Positions 17,201 to 26,309 of a stretch of DNA of 43,063 bases are shown here, piece by piece. The DNA is from an uncultured Schlesneria sp. (GTDB lineage: Bacteria; Planctomycetota; Planctomycetia; Planctomycetales; Planctomycetaceae): positions 1 through 43,063 of the forward strand of contig CAIOKO010000014.1 in the NCBI GenBank assembly GCA_903858935.1, in the 5' to 3' direction. Position 1 is the stretch's first letter. The number at the start of each line of letters is the position of its first letter. The notes beneath the pieces were generated by a model, which was given only the letters and a program-made list of their open reading frames with translations, was not told where the DNA came from and ran no database searches. The position numbers and the translations under genes were made by a program.

Positions 17201-18420
17201 GGCAGCTGGTCGGCAATCTGACAAACGTACTGAGTACTTGCTTTGACATGGGTTTTCGTCTGGGCATCCTGAGGCTGATCAAGAACTTTCAATAACTTCA
17301 GGACTGCGTCAGTACTTTTGGAATTACCATCGATCAGTAATTCATCGTGGGGCTCGTCAATTGAGATCATAAACTGAACCGGGTTCGCCTGGATCTTCGC
17401 TCCGTCTGTTGTTTCGATTTTGGTTGGCTTTGTGACAACGCGAAATGCAGGAAGGCCATTTCGACCCGAATCGACCAGCTCCGCGGATGCCTTCATCGTT
17501 CCGTAGACACGTTTTGAAAGGTCGACTGCTCTCAAATGACGCGTTCGGTAAACCACGGCTGGAGCGGCGGCGGCACCGACGTTCTCTAGGTCCTTTGGAG
17601 GTTTCGACTCAAACGGATGTGGTTTCCGTGATGGCGGGGCATCCGGTTCTTCAAAGAACTCTTCGTGAGACGTCTGCCGCACCGTTCGAGATGGTTTCGA
17701 CTTTCGTGGTGTTGGTATCTGTTCTTCAACAGTTTCTGTTTCGGCGGCCTGAGGACGTCCTTTATTCCCGGTGTATCGCAGTGATTTTTGCGCCACGATT
17801 TCCTGGTTGGAATTGATATTGCCGCGATCGTCGCGGCTGCCAGTCATGGATTCGGAGCGGAATCCAGACGGTTTGACTGATTCTTCCTGTTCCTCGTTCG
17901 ACTCTTTCGATGCCGCTCTTTTGGGCAGCACGGCTGGTGGATATTGTGGCCGTTGTGCGGTGGTTTCCAGCAAGATCAGGGTATTGGCTTTGACAATCAG
18001 CCTCAATGACTGAGGTTCAAGTTCTTTATTAATGATCCGGATCGCGTCCTTGATCGAATACTCGGTTCGGTCAAGGCGTGAAAAACGACCACGGGGAACA
18101 CGATCGGCGATAAAGTCCAGGTCACCCGCTTCTGCGATGTCCTGAAAAACTCTTGGCCATGAGGCAGAGTAATAGGTGAGCTTGAGTCTGGCTTCGGCGG
18201 TTTCCATACCAGAAGATTTCTCTCCTGGTTTTGGTTTGGTCGCGGCAGAAATGTGTGGCGCTGTCAGCGTCGAAGGCATGACTCCGGCTAACCAGCCGAC
18301 CATGGCCAATCCTGAAGCAATCGCCAGCCCATTGCAGGTATGGCGAAACGGGGAGCGACTGGCGAGTAATCGCAAATCGGCGCGACCGTTCGGTTTGGAA
18401 CCGGACTCTTGGATCTTCAT
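14215..18420 (-). CDS. Giant secretin (GspD/PilQ superfamily) with many N domains
   Basis: The 1401-residue product is about twice the size of a usual GspD. After a hydrophobic segment (about 31-50) there is an N0-like region (about 80-155) and a charged, probably disordered linker. Then come at least six secretin N-type modules, beginning near residues 290, 507, 577, 650, 773 and 868 (for example LLHLKNVDSESLAELL, FSLKSAIASEVETLL, FALKNAVATELAAVI). The pore domain spans about 965-1240, with ILSRPQIRALDSQ, VFVGQTIP, VPSNSTIVIGG and LLIFLTPRI. A proline-rich tail ends the protein. It should form a multimeric outer-membrane channel. No gspE, gspF, pilus or other type II genes are nearby; the only likely partner is the lipoprotein 45 bp downstream. 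Such large secretins are a planctomycete trait and may relate to their surface pores, which is inference. Confidence 0.95.
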   Translation of the reverse strand: MKIQESGSKPNGRADLRLLASRSPFRHTCNGLAIASGLAMVGWLAGVMPSTLTAPHISAATKPKPGEKSSGMETAEARLKLTYYSASWPRVFQDIAEAGDLDFIADRVPRGRFSRLDRTEYSIKDAIRIINKELEPQSLRLIVKANTLILLETTAQRPQYPPAVLPKRAASKESNEEQEESVKPSGFRSESMTGSRDDRGNINSNQEIVAQKSLRYTGNKGRPQAAETETVEEQIPTPRKSKPSRTVRQTSHEEFFEEPDAPPSRKPHPFESKPPKDLENVGAAAAPAVVYRTRHLRAVDLSKRVYGTMKASAELVDSGRNGLPAFRVVTKPTKIETTDGAKIQANPVQFMISIDEPHDELLIDGNSKSTDAVLKLLKVLDQPQDAQTKTHVKASTQYVCQIADQLPAEIDRIRAARGTDVKSRLAQAETKDDQLPSTSSNGADGAFGGALGNFKGEVNIQVIEDLNVMVIVGNEKDVAQVEQVIKQIEQLAVATAPRVELLHLKNVDSESLAELLTSVYEKLTKFPGKATQPRESVAIIPVTKPNSLLIVAPGADLENILGLAEELDQPVDPETEFQVFSLKSAIASEVETLLTEFYKDRKSLGAKILVIADSRSNSLIVRARARDLEEIQTLIRRLDREGSESISQVRIFALKNAVATELAAVINSAIQSVLSPPSSSGGGGQGQQQGLGGGQVEEQFKSVKSQVLQFLSIDKGNNSRELQSGVLSDIRVTPEAHSNSLIVTASEKSMDLIEALITNLDRPTNTVSEIKVFTLEHADANQMVQQLNALFNGQTQGQGAGGNQQRPLLGIQLANADDASSSLVPLKFSVDTRTNSVIAVGSGDALRVVEAIMLRLDESDLRSRKNMVVRLNNTPATQIAQAVTTFFQQQRDLTQLDPNLTSNVEQLEREVIVIPDTISNSLLVSSTPRYYPDILAMIQKLDSVPKQVVIQALIVEVQLNNNDEFGIELGLQNPIFFNRSVLDPPVILTETTTAVTGLQTTTQHILAQTGSPGFNFNNAGLPLGNNLAISPGAVAGQGLSNFSLGRVNNQLGYGGLVLSAGSDAVNVLLRALAANRKLTILSRPQIRALDSQLAEVFVGQTIPTVTAFNTNATTGVLSPILTQRETGIGMQVTPRINDDGNIVIQMYAYRSQLSQETVTVTTDSRGVAVGQRITDLSNVRSTVLVPSNSTIVIGGMISSRDESFTRKAPLLGDLPLLGSLFRYDSRSSIRTELLIFLTPRIINGPDEEECLKDIEMGRIHFIESEAEEAHGPLRALPAADEMIEEEHIPWVQPALPPVPSMNGLPSIQKVPQELPGTVPPRSPSALPPAPSVIPPSPEGQAPSVPPPPPLPDPNVTRINASRMQATEMDDSETGVSKASFVKPEAPKKRGLFQKRTVGRSN

Positions 18421-18757
18421 AAATATTCATCGCTTAGATGGACAATTCGTGCACAAACACACTAAGCGTTTTAATCGGCAAAGTTTAACAGACGCTTGAT
18501 GGTAAACTCTTGCTAGACACTCCAAATTAAGGTTGGCTTAGGACGCGATGTTGATTTGAGATAGTTCATTTGAGTCTGGGCAGAACATGGTCTCCGCGTT
18601 CGGCAGAAATTGCCGCAGACTTTTTAAATTTAAGACCCCCGTCGCCTTAGTCTGAATGGCCGAGCGTCGCGCGATACGAGTAACGAAGTCTCGATTACCG
18701 GCGCGAATCCTGATTAAAGTGGAGGCTGTCACTGATTCAGGTAGCGGCCGGCAAACG
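18421..18757. other. Intergenic region upstream of the secretin gene
   Basis: These 337 bp lie between the secretin start and the stop of the 18758 gene. A small minus-strand frame (18538-18774, TTG start) has no ribosome binding site or recognisable motif. A 7-bp hairpin (18740-18746 with 18756-18762) overlaps the upstream gene's stop but has no T run. The secretin promoter should be here. Confidence 0.5.
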
Positions 18758-21199
18758 CTACCTTTCGGCTCCAAGTGTAATAACGACTAGCGGTAGTCGC
18801 GAGCGGTCTCCGCGAAGTCGAAGCTCTTCCAAGGCGGCACCAACATCCGGCGTCACAAATTTGTTGAATTTGGTTTGGCTGTTCACTTTGATGACTAGCC
18901 GCTTGTCAAAGTCGATGTATTCGGCGGGCAATCTGACAGTGATATTTTCGGCGTTACCCTTGATGACCACCGTACTTCCCGGTGTGATTTTTGCCTCAAT
19001 TTCCATGGGGATGATTTGTTGTGCCGCGCGTGGAGGGGCTGGCAGAATATAGTCGCGTGGCAGTGATCCAACCGTCAGCCAGAAAAATCGATTGTTGGCT
19101 TTACGCAGTGAACGGACATCGAATTCCTTTGGTTGCGGGCGGCGGACGTGTGTTTCCATCCAATCGAAAAGCTTCGAAAAATCATCGAATAGATTTTCGC
19201 CATTTCGACCGAGGTACTCAACGAGCAGGAAATCGAACTTCGGCCCGCGAATGAGCATATTGTCAAACACCATATTGCTGGAATTGTCGCGATTCTCTTT
19301 TGAATCATAACCCTTGCCAACCACATACCATGCGGTGTGACTGCCGTTCGCCCAGCAATAGTTACAATAGTGAACTGCATTACCGCCGATCGGAAGAATT
19401 CCAGCGAATTCGTCCGGATGTGCCAATGCAATGTCGAATGCTGCGTCAGCCCCCATACCATGCCCCGTCAGGAAGACCCGGTCGCTGTCGACGGAAAATC
19501 GCTTTCTGGCATCGACAAGACAATCGAGCACGTACTTGTGTGCTGGGGCACCGTAAGTGTGCTCGGCTTGATTCTGATCTGCGTAATGAGGGGCGACGAC
19601 GATATAGCCACGTTGATGGCCCAGATCAGGATGGTTTGCGTCGCCGGCCCAGGCCGTCAGTGTCTGTTCGATTGTTCTGTTTCGCGATCGTAATGCAATG
19701 ACGACAGGGTAAGCGTGACGCGGGGAATATTCGGCTGGAAGCACGACAGAATAGCTCACGTCATGCGACGCTTCGGTTTCGACTTGATGAATTATACCAG
19801 GTTCAACATCGGTCGCGTCGTTGATCGGCGGAAGTTGCGGGATGAGATTGAGTATGGTTCGAGGGCTGATGCTCTCCATTGATTGCAGTTTTTTAACGGT
19901 ATCACTGTGAATGCCGGCATCCTCACTGCGAAGGTAGTCGATCACCATTTGGCGAGCGTCCCATGCGCGAAACGTCAGATCCAGATCGGGGGTCGCATTG
20001 GCCGAACCCAGCACCCAGCCGGAATAGGCTAATGCTAACCGTTGTGCCGGCTCGTACTGCTTGTCCGCTTCGGCTTTAATGAATGCGTCCAGTCGTGGCA
20101 GCGTTTCGATATCAAGTTGCTCGTTAATCTCAGACCTTAGCGGCTGCAGTTTCGTTTCACGAACATCGTCATTCAATTTGGCTTGCCACTCGCTGAGCAA
20201 CAACTTGACCTGTTCGATCGTATGGCGTGCCTGGTCGAAACCTTGAACTGCTCGTTTAACATCCTGTTCAATTTGACCGGTCAGTGACTGAGTCATCAGC
20301 TTTTTGGCGTAGGTTTCGGCAAGTTGGAATTGGCCGGCTTGCTTGCGCCGCTTCAGTCGAAGCAGAACTTCACGACCGAAGAAATTCATCAGCTCGACGC
20401 GTGACTTTTCGACTAACTCCTTCCGGTCAGGGAAATCACGGCCGATTGCATCGAGTTCGGCAAAGGCTTGTCCGTAGAGTTCCGCCTGAGAATAGAAGCG
20501 GACTAATGCAAAACGCGCGACGGCATCATCCGGTTTAATCTCCCGTTTGATCAATGCCTCGATCGTCTCGATCGGAATCGATTTCAATGGCAAACCAAAC
20601 TTCCAGTCGCAATTTGTACTTTCAACCAAGACATGGTCAGGCGCGACCTGAGTAATTGACTGAAAGACATCCATTGGCTTTTTCGCTGTAGCGATTGTAA
20701 TCCGCCGACGTCCGAATTCATCAAACGGTCCAACATACGACATTGAACCGAACCCGCTGACAGTTAGACTTTGGCCACTCAGCTTCGGGCGAGGCAGCCT
20801 AAATATCACGGGATTCGGTGCGATAAGATTTGCATTCGTTTCTCCGTCCAGATTTTGCCTTTGTTGCAACGGGAAATAGATCCGCTGCCAGCCCGTGTCG
20901 ATCCGGCCGATATTGTGCGGTACAGGATCAGCATTCTTCAGTTGCTTCAGTTCACTCGTGCCAACGGCCCGACCACCCAGAGAGTTCATCACGAGAAACT
21001 CCCCCCGCAGAGTCATTCCATTCTTCAGCCGAATCTCTGCCTTGACCAGATTTTCTGCGGAGCATGGGATTGGTCCACAAACGAATGCAGTGACAAGAAC
21101 GATAAAGAGATGGAACCAGATCACTGAAATTGTTCGACGCGAGGATTGCTGTATGCGAACAGCAGATCGAACGGATCGGAAGAACGCTTGGAATCGCAT
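18758..21199 (-). CDS. Large exported alpha/beta-hydrolase-like protein without the usual nucleophile
   Basis: From ATG 21199 the product is 813 residues: a short basic N-terminus, a hydrophobic export segment (ISVIWFHLFIVLVTAFVCG), a beta-rich N-terminal domain, a helical middle (about 220-400) and a C-terminal alpha/beta-hydrolase domain. The nucleophile elbow reads LTGHGMGADAA. At the position of the catalytic serine (GxSxG) there is glycine, residue 581, encoded at 19457-19459. The region that would carry the catalytic histidine (typically RGHE before a helix ending in FDWM) reads GRNGEN. Both changes argue for a non-catalytic or re-purposed protein in the envelope. The frame is open to ATG 21340, but the 21199 start gives a proper export signal; neither has a strong ribosome binding site. 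It is a lone gene in its strand context, with the secretin gene 337 bp downstream. Confidence 0.82.
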   Translation of the reverse strand: MRFQAFFRSVRSAVRIQQSSRRTISVIWFHLFIVLVTAFVCGPIPCSAENLVKAEIRLKNGMTLRGEFLVMNSLGGRAVGTSELKQLKNADPVPHNIGRIDTGWQRIYFPLQQRQNLDGETNANLIAPNPVIFRLPRPKLSGQSLTVSGFGSMSYVGPFDEFGRRRITIATAKKPMDVFQSITQVAPDHVLVESTNCDWKFGLPLKSIPIETIEALIKREIKPDDAVARFALVRFYSQAELYGQAFAELDAIGRDFPDRKELVEKSRVELMNFFGREVLLRLKRRKQAGQFQLAETYAKKLMTQSLTGQIEQDVKRAVQGFDQARHTIEQVKLLLSEWQAKLNDDVRETKLQPLRSEINEQLDIETLPRLDAFIKAEADKQYEPAQRLALAYSGWVLGSANATPDLDLTFRAWDARQMVIDYLRSEDAGIHSDTVKKLQSMESISPRTILNLIPQLPPINDATDVEPGIIHQVETEASHDVSYSVVLPAEYSPRHAYPVVIALRSRNRTIEQTLTAWAGDANHPDLGHQRGYIVVAPHYADQNQAEHTYGAPAHKYVLDCLVDARKRFSVDSDRVFLTGHGMGADAAFDIALAHPDEFAGILPIGGNAVHYCNYCWANGSHTAWYVVGKGYDSKENRDNSSNMVFDNMLIRGPKFDFLLVEYLGRNGENLFDDFSKLFDWMETHVRRPQPKEFDVRSLRKANNRFFWLTVGSLPRDYILPAPPRAAQQIIPMEIEAKITPGSTVVIKGNAENITVRLPAEYIDFDKRLVIKVNSQTKFNKFVTPDVGAALEELRLRGDRSRLPLVVITLGAER

Positions 21200-21469
21200 A
21201 CTGGCACCCAATGCAATCTGGCGAATAGCGGCATCTATTGCCGACTTGTCGTCGTTGTTAAAGGCACGATTGAACGTAAAAATGCGTGGCTGAACAATCT
21301 GTGGATTGACGCGGTTGAGTTTACCAATCCAATTTGTCATTTCATTTTCTGCTTGTCACACTCACTATCGGCTGAATCATCAAGTTGGAACGCTTGGCGC
21401 TGCACTTGTCGCGGCCTATCGTCTTGAATTCCCTTCCACAAGCCGTTTACCTTTTCAGACGGGTGTCTC

Positions 21470-22624
21470 ATGAATCGACTTTGTACAAAGTGGCTCATCG
21501 TGTTGACAACAGTTTTCGGATTCAGCGATTTGATCCAGGCCGACGAGGCCGGAAAACTTCGCGTTTATTTCGGAACCTATACAAACCAGACAACCAAAGG
21601 GATCTACTCCAGTACCCTGGATCTCGCAACCGGCAAACTTTCACAACCGGAACTTGCCGCTGAGGCAAAAAGTCCTTCATTTATCGCCATACATCCAAAT
21701 CGCCAGTTTTTGTATGCGGTGAGTGAAATTTCCGACTTTCAGGGGAAGTCGGTTGGTGGTGTCAGTGCTTTCGCGATTGATGCCGCGTCCGGACGGCTGA
21801 AGCTTCTCAATCAACAGTCCTCGGTTGGGGCTGGTCCTTGTCATCTTGTTGTCGACTCAGCAGGAAAGAATGTTCTGGTGGCAAATTATGGCGGCGGCAG
21901 CGTCGCTGTCCTTCCGATCACAGCGGATGGAAATCTGACCCTTGCTTCATCATCAATCCAGCATCACGGGAACAGTGTCGACAAGCAGCGACAGGAAGGT
22001 CCGCATGCACATTCGATCAATCTCGATCCCGCCAACAAGTTCGCCTTTGCTGCAGATCTCGGTTTGGACAAAGTTCTGATCTATCAATTCGAGGGTGCGA
22101 AAGGATCATTGACCGCGAACGATCCCCCTGCGGGGTTGTTGGCTCCAGGCAGTGGTCCGCGACATCTCGCGTTTCATCCCTCCGGAAAATATGTTTTCGT
22201 GAATAACGAAATGACTTCGACTGTGACATCGTTTGCTTACGATCCAGTCCGTGGATCGTTAACCGAGATTCACACTCTCTCAACCCTGCCTCAACCGACG
22301 CCGGGCAATTCGACCGCCGAGACAGTTGTTCATCCTTCTGGCAAGTTCGTTTACGTTTCGAATCGAGGCCACGACAGCCTGGCGATGTTTCAATGTGATC
22401 CTGCGACGGGTCGGCTGACCGCAATTGGTCATCAATCGACAGGAGGCAAAACGCCCCGCAATTTCAATATCGACCCGTCGGGGCGTTACCTGTTGGCGGC
22501 AAACCAAAGTACCAACAACGTGGTTGTCCTCCGCGTCGATGCAAGCAGCGGTAAGTTAACTCCCACGGGGGATTCGATCGAAGTGGGTAGTCCGGTTTGC
22601 GTCCGGTTCTTGTCAATTCCCTGA
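21470..22624 (+). CDS. Secreted lactonase-type beta-propeller (6-phosphogluconolactonase-like)
   Basis: The 384-residue product starts with a signal peptide (about 1-24) and then shows seven-bladed propeller repeats of the lactonase (YbhE/Pgl, muconate-cycloisomerase-like) family. Recurrent blades include SPSFIAIHPNRQFLYAVSE, GPCHLVVDSAGKNVLVANYG, GPRHLAFHPSGKYVFVNNE and TPRNFNIDPSGRYLLAANQ. Cytoplasmic members hydrolyse 6-phosphogluconolactone; the export signal makes that substrate unlikely here, so another lactone or a non-enzymatic role is possible. The ATG at 21470 has only a weak GGG upstream, but the signal peptide fixes the start. The 3' end overlaps the convergent M48 gene by 12 bp. 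The promoter is in the 270 bp shared with the divergent 21199 gene. Confidence 0.92.
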   Translation: MNRLCTKWLIVLTTVFGFSDLIQADEAGKLRVYFGTYTNQTTKGIYSSTLDLATGKLSQPELAAEAKSPSFIAIHPNRQFLYAVSEISDFQGKSVGGVSAFAIDAASGRLKLLNQQSSVGAGPCHLVVDSAGKNVLVANYGGGSVAVLPITADGNLTLASSSIQHHGNSVDKQRQEGPHAHSINLDPANKFAFAADLGLDKVLIYQFEGAKGSLTANDPPAGLLAPGSGPRHLAFHPSGKYVFVNNEMTSTVTSFAYDPVRGSLTEIHTLSTLPQPTPGNSTAETVVHPSGKFVYVSNRGHDSLAMFQCDPATGRLTAIGHQSTGGKTPRNFNIDPSGRYLLAANQSTNNVVVLRVDASSGKLTPTGDSIEVGSPVCVRFLSIP

Positions 22625-24829
22625 TGCACCTTTCTCTGCAGCAGGTTCCGGAAGCGGAGGCATTCCCACCGCTTCTTCGACTTTTTCAGCAGCCCGGGCG
22701 AGTCGTGCGAACAGTCGAGACTGAATGCTGGTCAACCGAGATTGCATCAACTCGGTGACTTGAACCAGTCCACCCAGATTATGCTCATCCGGGATTTGCG
22801 GCAGTGCATAGACCCGCAGCGTCATTTCGGCTTGAGCGTGATCAAATGGATAAAGATGGTTTCCCATTTCCTGTTGGATTGAGATCAATCGCAAGCGAAG
22901 GGATTCCATCTGACTGAGGATCAGATTCAGCACCCGTTCACTTGGTTTGCGACCCCGATTTCGTTCCCAAAGAATCATCAATCGTTGGAAGACCAGTCGC
23001 ATGGATGGCAGTTCACCAATCAACCGACTGACGTATTGTGCTTCGGGCAAGAGATCCTTGATCTCGTACCACAAATCGTCGCCACGGTGAATTCGGTCCG
23101 TCACATCGTGAATGTGGACCAGTTGCAAGGCATATGACAGTCGGTTTCCAGCTTCCGTTTCAAACGGCAGCATTTTCCCCGCGAGATTGGCGATCCCCTC
23201 ACGAGCACGCGAAAGTTTCTCGGTCACAGCGTCGACATTCGAGTCGGACAGGTGAAAGTCTTTCGGGTCAAAATCTATACGAGCTTGCATCAGTGTCTGC
23301 GCGGCGATCGTTTCGAAAAGGGTCTCCTCTGCCGCTTGATATCGCGGAACTAAACGCTGATAGGTCGATAACTCCTCCATCATCCGAGCGCGACAGGCCT
23401 TAAGTTCTCGAACGACTTCTTTTGGATTTTCAGGCGTTTCGGTCGATTGTGGCGCAATTGGTAACGGACGCAACAGGGGGATATCGGTTTGAAAGTAACG
23501 CCTTAGTGCCTTTGCGGCTTGGATTTCCTCGCCCTGACGTTCAAGCAGCTTTTCGACGGGATGCAACATCTTCGCCGAAATCTTCTGATTCAATGCGTCA
23601 CGATAATATTGTTCGGTAATAGCCTTAGAGATCTCTCGAAAACGGCCAAATAATACCGATGCGGGGAGGTCATCAACGAGCGGTTCTGATTGAAAGATCC
23701 CTGGCGAACCATCCTCGATTGCCGACTGAATTCGATCACGATCTGAAGGGTGTGAATCAAACAGGCCCGTCACTTCCTCGGTCATCATCCGGCGCAATTT
23801 AGTCTTTACTTTCGGAGTAATGAAACTCACATTCGCCAGTGACAAGGCAATCATGTCATCGGGAAGTCGACCTTCTCCATAAAAGGCTGCGATGTCACGG
23901 AACGAAATCTGATGAGCGACTCCCAGTTCACGCACGCGACGCATAGTCGAAGCCAATGAACGAAAGCCGACGACACGTGTCTGACAACGATCAGCGTTGT
24001 ACTCCATTTCTCTGGACATTAAACAACTGATCGTCGTTCCAGCGAGTGCAAAGCCAAGGATGACCCATCTCACTAACCAGACAATGGCACGGCCGACGTA
24101 ACCTATGATCGCCAGCGGGCTGCGAAGAGTACATTGTCTTAACAGCCATTCGTCAATCGAATCACGTTCGTATGCGGCTTGCAGGAACCAATGATTTGTG
24201 CGGCGTACTGTGTTCTCCAGCCACATCCCGCTACGTTGTGTAAAGTGCCCAAGTTCATGAGCCAGGACGCCAGTGAATTGCTGCAATGTCAGTCCGGCGA
24301 CGAGGGGCAAGCCAAGATGCAACGAGATTCTGCGATCACCAAACGCGCTAAACCAACCGCGGCGGAGTTCGGCGGCGGCATTCAGGTCGCAGGTGATGTG
24401 GATCGCTGTCGGTCGGGGTGCTCCCAACAGATCGCAGAGTCGTTCGACGTAGGCGACCAGTAACGGTTCTACGTCTCGCCGAAGAATGCGGGGTCGTTTG
24501 ACCGCTCCAGCTTTTGCCAGTATTGGTTTCAGCAAACCCAGCACAAGCATTGACCCCAATAAGGTCGATATCCCGATTGCCAGCAAGTGGGCCTTCGGCC
24601 CCCATCCGCCAAACATCCAATCGGCGTTTCTAGCGACTGCAATCACGCTCCCTGTTACCAGTGCGATTAATGACATGTATAGCAAGGGCAACAAGAACAC
24701 TGCAGAGGCCGTGATCATCAGACCGATGACATATTTCCGCGAGACCTTGGGCAGCTCAACCTCGCCGGAAATGGCGCTCAGGATCTGTTGCTTCTGGTCT
24801 GCGGAAAGTGGTGTCACGTTAGGATGCAT
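22613..24829 (-). CDS. Membrane M48-family zinc metalloprotease with long helical C-terminus
   Basis: The 738-residue product has membrane segments at about 34-65 and 83-103. The M48 catalytic motif HELGH (residues 191-195) is in VLAHELGHFTQRSG, and the third ligand glutamate is in REMEYNAD (about residue 276). Two more hydrophobic helices (about 243-268) precede it. After about residue 380 the protein continues for some 350 residues rich in charged helices (for example AIRYLEAL-like, ARMMEELSTYQRL), an extension that HtpX lacks. Family members degrade damaged membrane proteins. ATG 24829 is preferred over the frame start at 24910, which overlaps the upstream gene. That zinc-ribbon gene ends 37 bp upstream, so both are probably co-transcribed. 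The C-terminus overlaps the convergent lactonase gene by 12 bp. Confidence 0.92.
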   Translation of the reverse strand: MHPNVTPLSADQKQQILSAISGEVELPKVSRKYVIGLMITASAVFLLPLLYMSLIALVTGSVIAVARNADWMFGGWGPKAHLLAIGISTLLGSMLVLGLLKPILAKAGAVKRPRILRRDVEPLLVAYVERLCDLLGAPRPTAIHITCDLNAAAELRRGWFSAFGDRRISLHLGLPLVAGLTLQQFTGVLAHELGHFTQRSGMWLENTVRRTNHWFLQAAYERDSIDEWLLRQCTLRSPLAIIGYVGRAIVWLVRWVILGFALAGTTISCLMSREMEYNADRCQTRVVGFRSLASTMRRVRELGVAHQISFRDIAAFYGEGRLPDDMIALSLANVSFITPKVKTKLRRMMTEEVTGLFDSHPSDRDRIQSAIEDGSPGIFQSEPLVDDLPASVLFGRFREISKAITEQYYRDALNQKISAKMLHPVEKLLERQGEEIQAAKALRRYFQTDIPLLRPLPIAPQSTETPENPKEVVRELKACRARMMEELSTYQRLVPRYQAAEETLFETIAAQTLMQARIDFDPKDFHLSDSNVDAVTEKLSRAREGIANLAGKMLPFETEAGNRLSYALQLVHIHDVTDRIHRGDDLWYEIKDLLPEAQYVSRLIGELPSMRLVFQRLMILWERNRGRKPSERVLNLILSQMESLRLRLISIQQEMGNHLYPFDHAQAEMTLRVYALPQIPDEHNLGGLVQVTELMQSRLTSIQSRLFARLARAAEKVEEAVGMPPLPEPAAEKGASGN

Positions 24830-24866
24830 GCGAAATCTGTCGCTTGAAAAGCAGCGATTTAAATGT

Positions 24867-25157
24867 TCAATGAACTCGAATAAGAATCGTAAAAGCCGAT
24901 ATTGCTGCAATTAAGGCACACGTGACAAGACAAGAAACCAGTCCCATCACGATCCAAGGCCAAGGTCCTGCTTCCTGGTCTGACTCACGACGTTGCAATC
25001 GTCCGTTTTCTTCCATGAAGGTATCGGACGTAATGAAATTCTCTCGTTGAACCTTGATTTGAACTCCGCATTCCTTGCAACGAACTACATTGCCGCACAT
25101 CACATCTTTAACGCGATGCTGGTTTCCGCAAATATCACATTCAGCCAAAATCGCCAT
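24867..25157 (-). CDS. Small zinc-ribbon membrane protein
   Basis: The 96-residue product has an N-terminal zinc ribbon (CDICG ... CKECG, with spacing CxxC-x15-CxxC), a charged middle (TFMEENGRLQRRESDQE) and one C-terminal membrane helix (WIVMGLVSCLVTCALIAAIS). The ribbon should face the cytoplasm and the helix anchor it. No specific family name can be given. ATG 25157 is preferred; GTG 25172 is the only upstream alternative, and GGAAA lies 9 nt before the ATG. It directly precedes the M48 protease gene (37 bp), suggesting a regulator, adaptor or quality-control partner of that protease. Confidence 0.8.
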   Translation of the reverse strand: MAILAECDICGNQHRVKDVMCGNVVRCKECGVQIKVQRENFITSDTFMEENGRLQRRESDQEAGPWPWIVMGLVSCLVTCALIAAISAFTILIRVH

Positions 25158-25290
25158 CCGGCGAATTTCCACAAGAGGTGTTTTACAACTTCAATTCTTT
25201 GGTCGCAGGGTCCAGTTAGGTTCGCGCGAGTTTTCCGAGATCCATACTTGTTGAAATACGCGATGGATCCCCGCTTCAGCCTAATTCTAA

Positions 25291-26232
<942 letters not shown>

Positions 26233-26309
26233 GTTCGAGGTTCCGAAATATGTGGAAATGTTTAACGGAAATGGAAATTTCTATTTGAATCGAATCTCTG
26301 ATATCGCGA

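Noticed and set aside
18538-18774. 78-residue minus-strand frame
   Set aside because: TTG start, no ribosome binding site, overlaps the stop of the upstream gene, no motif.
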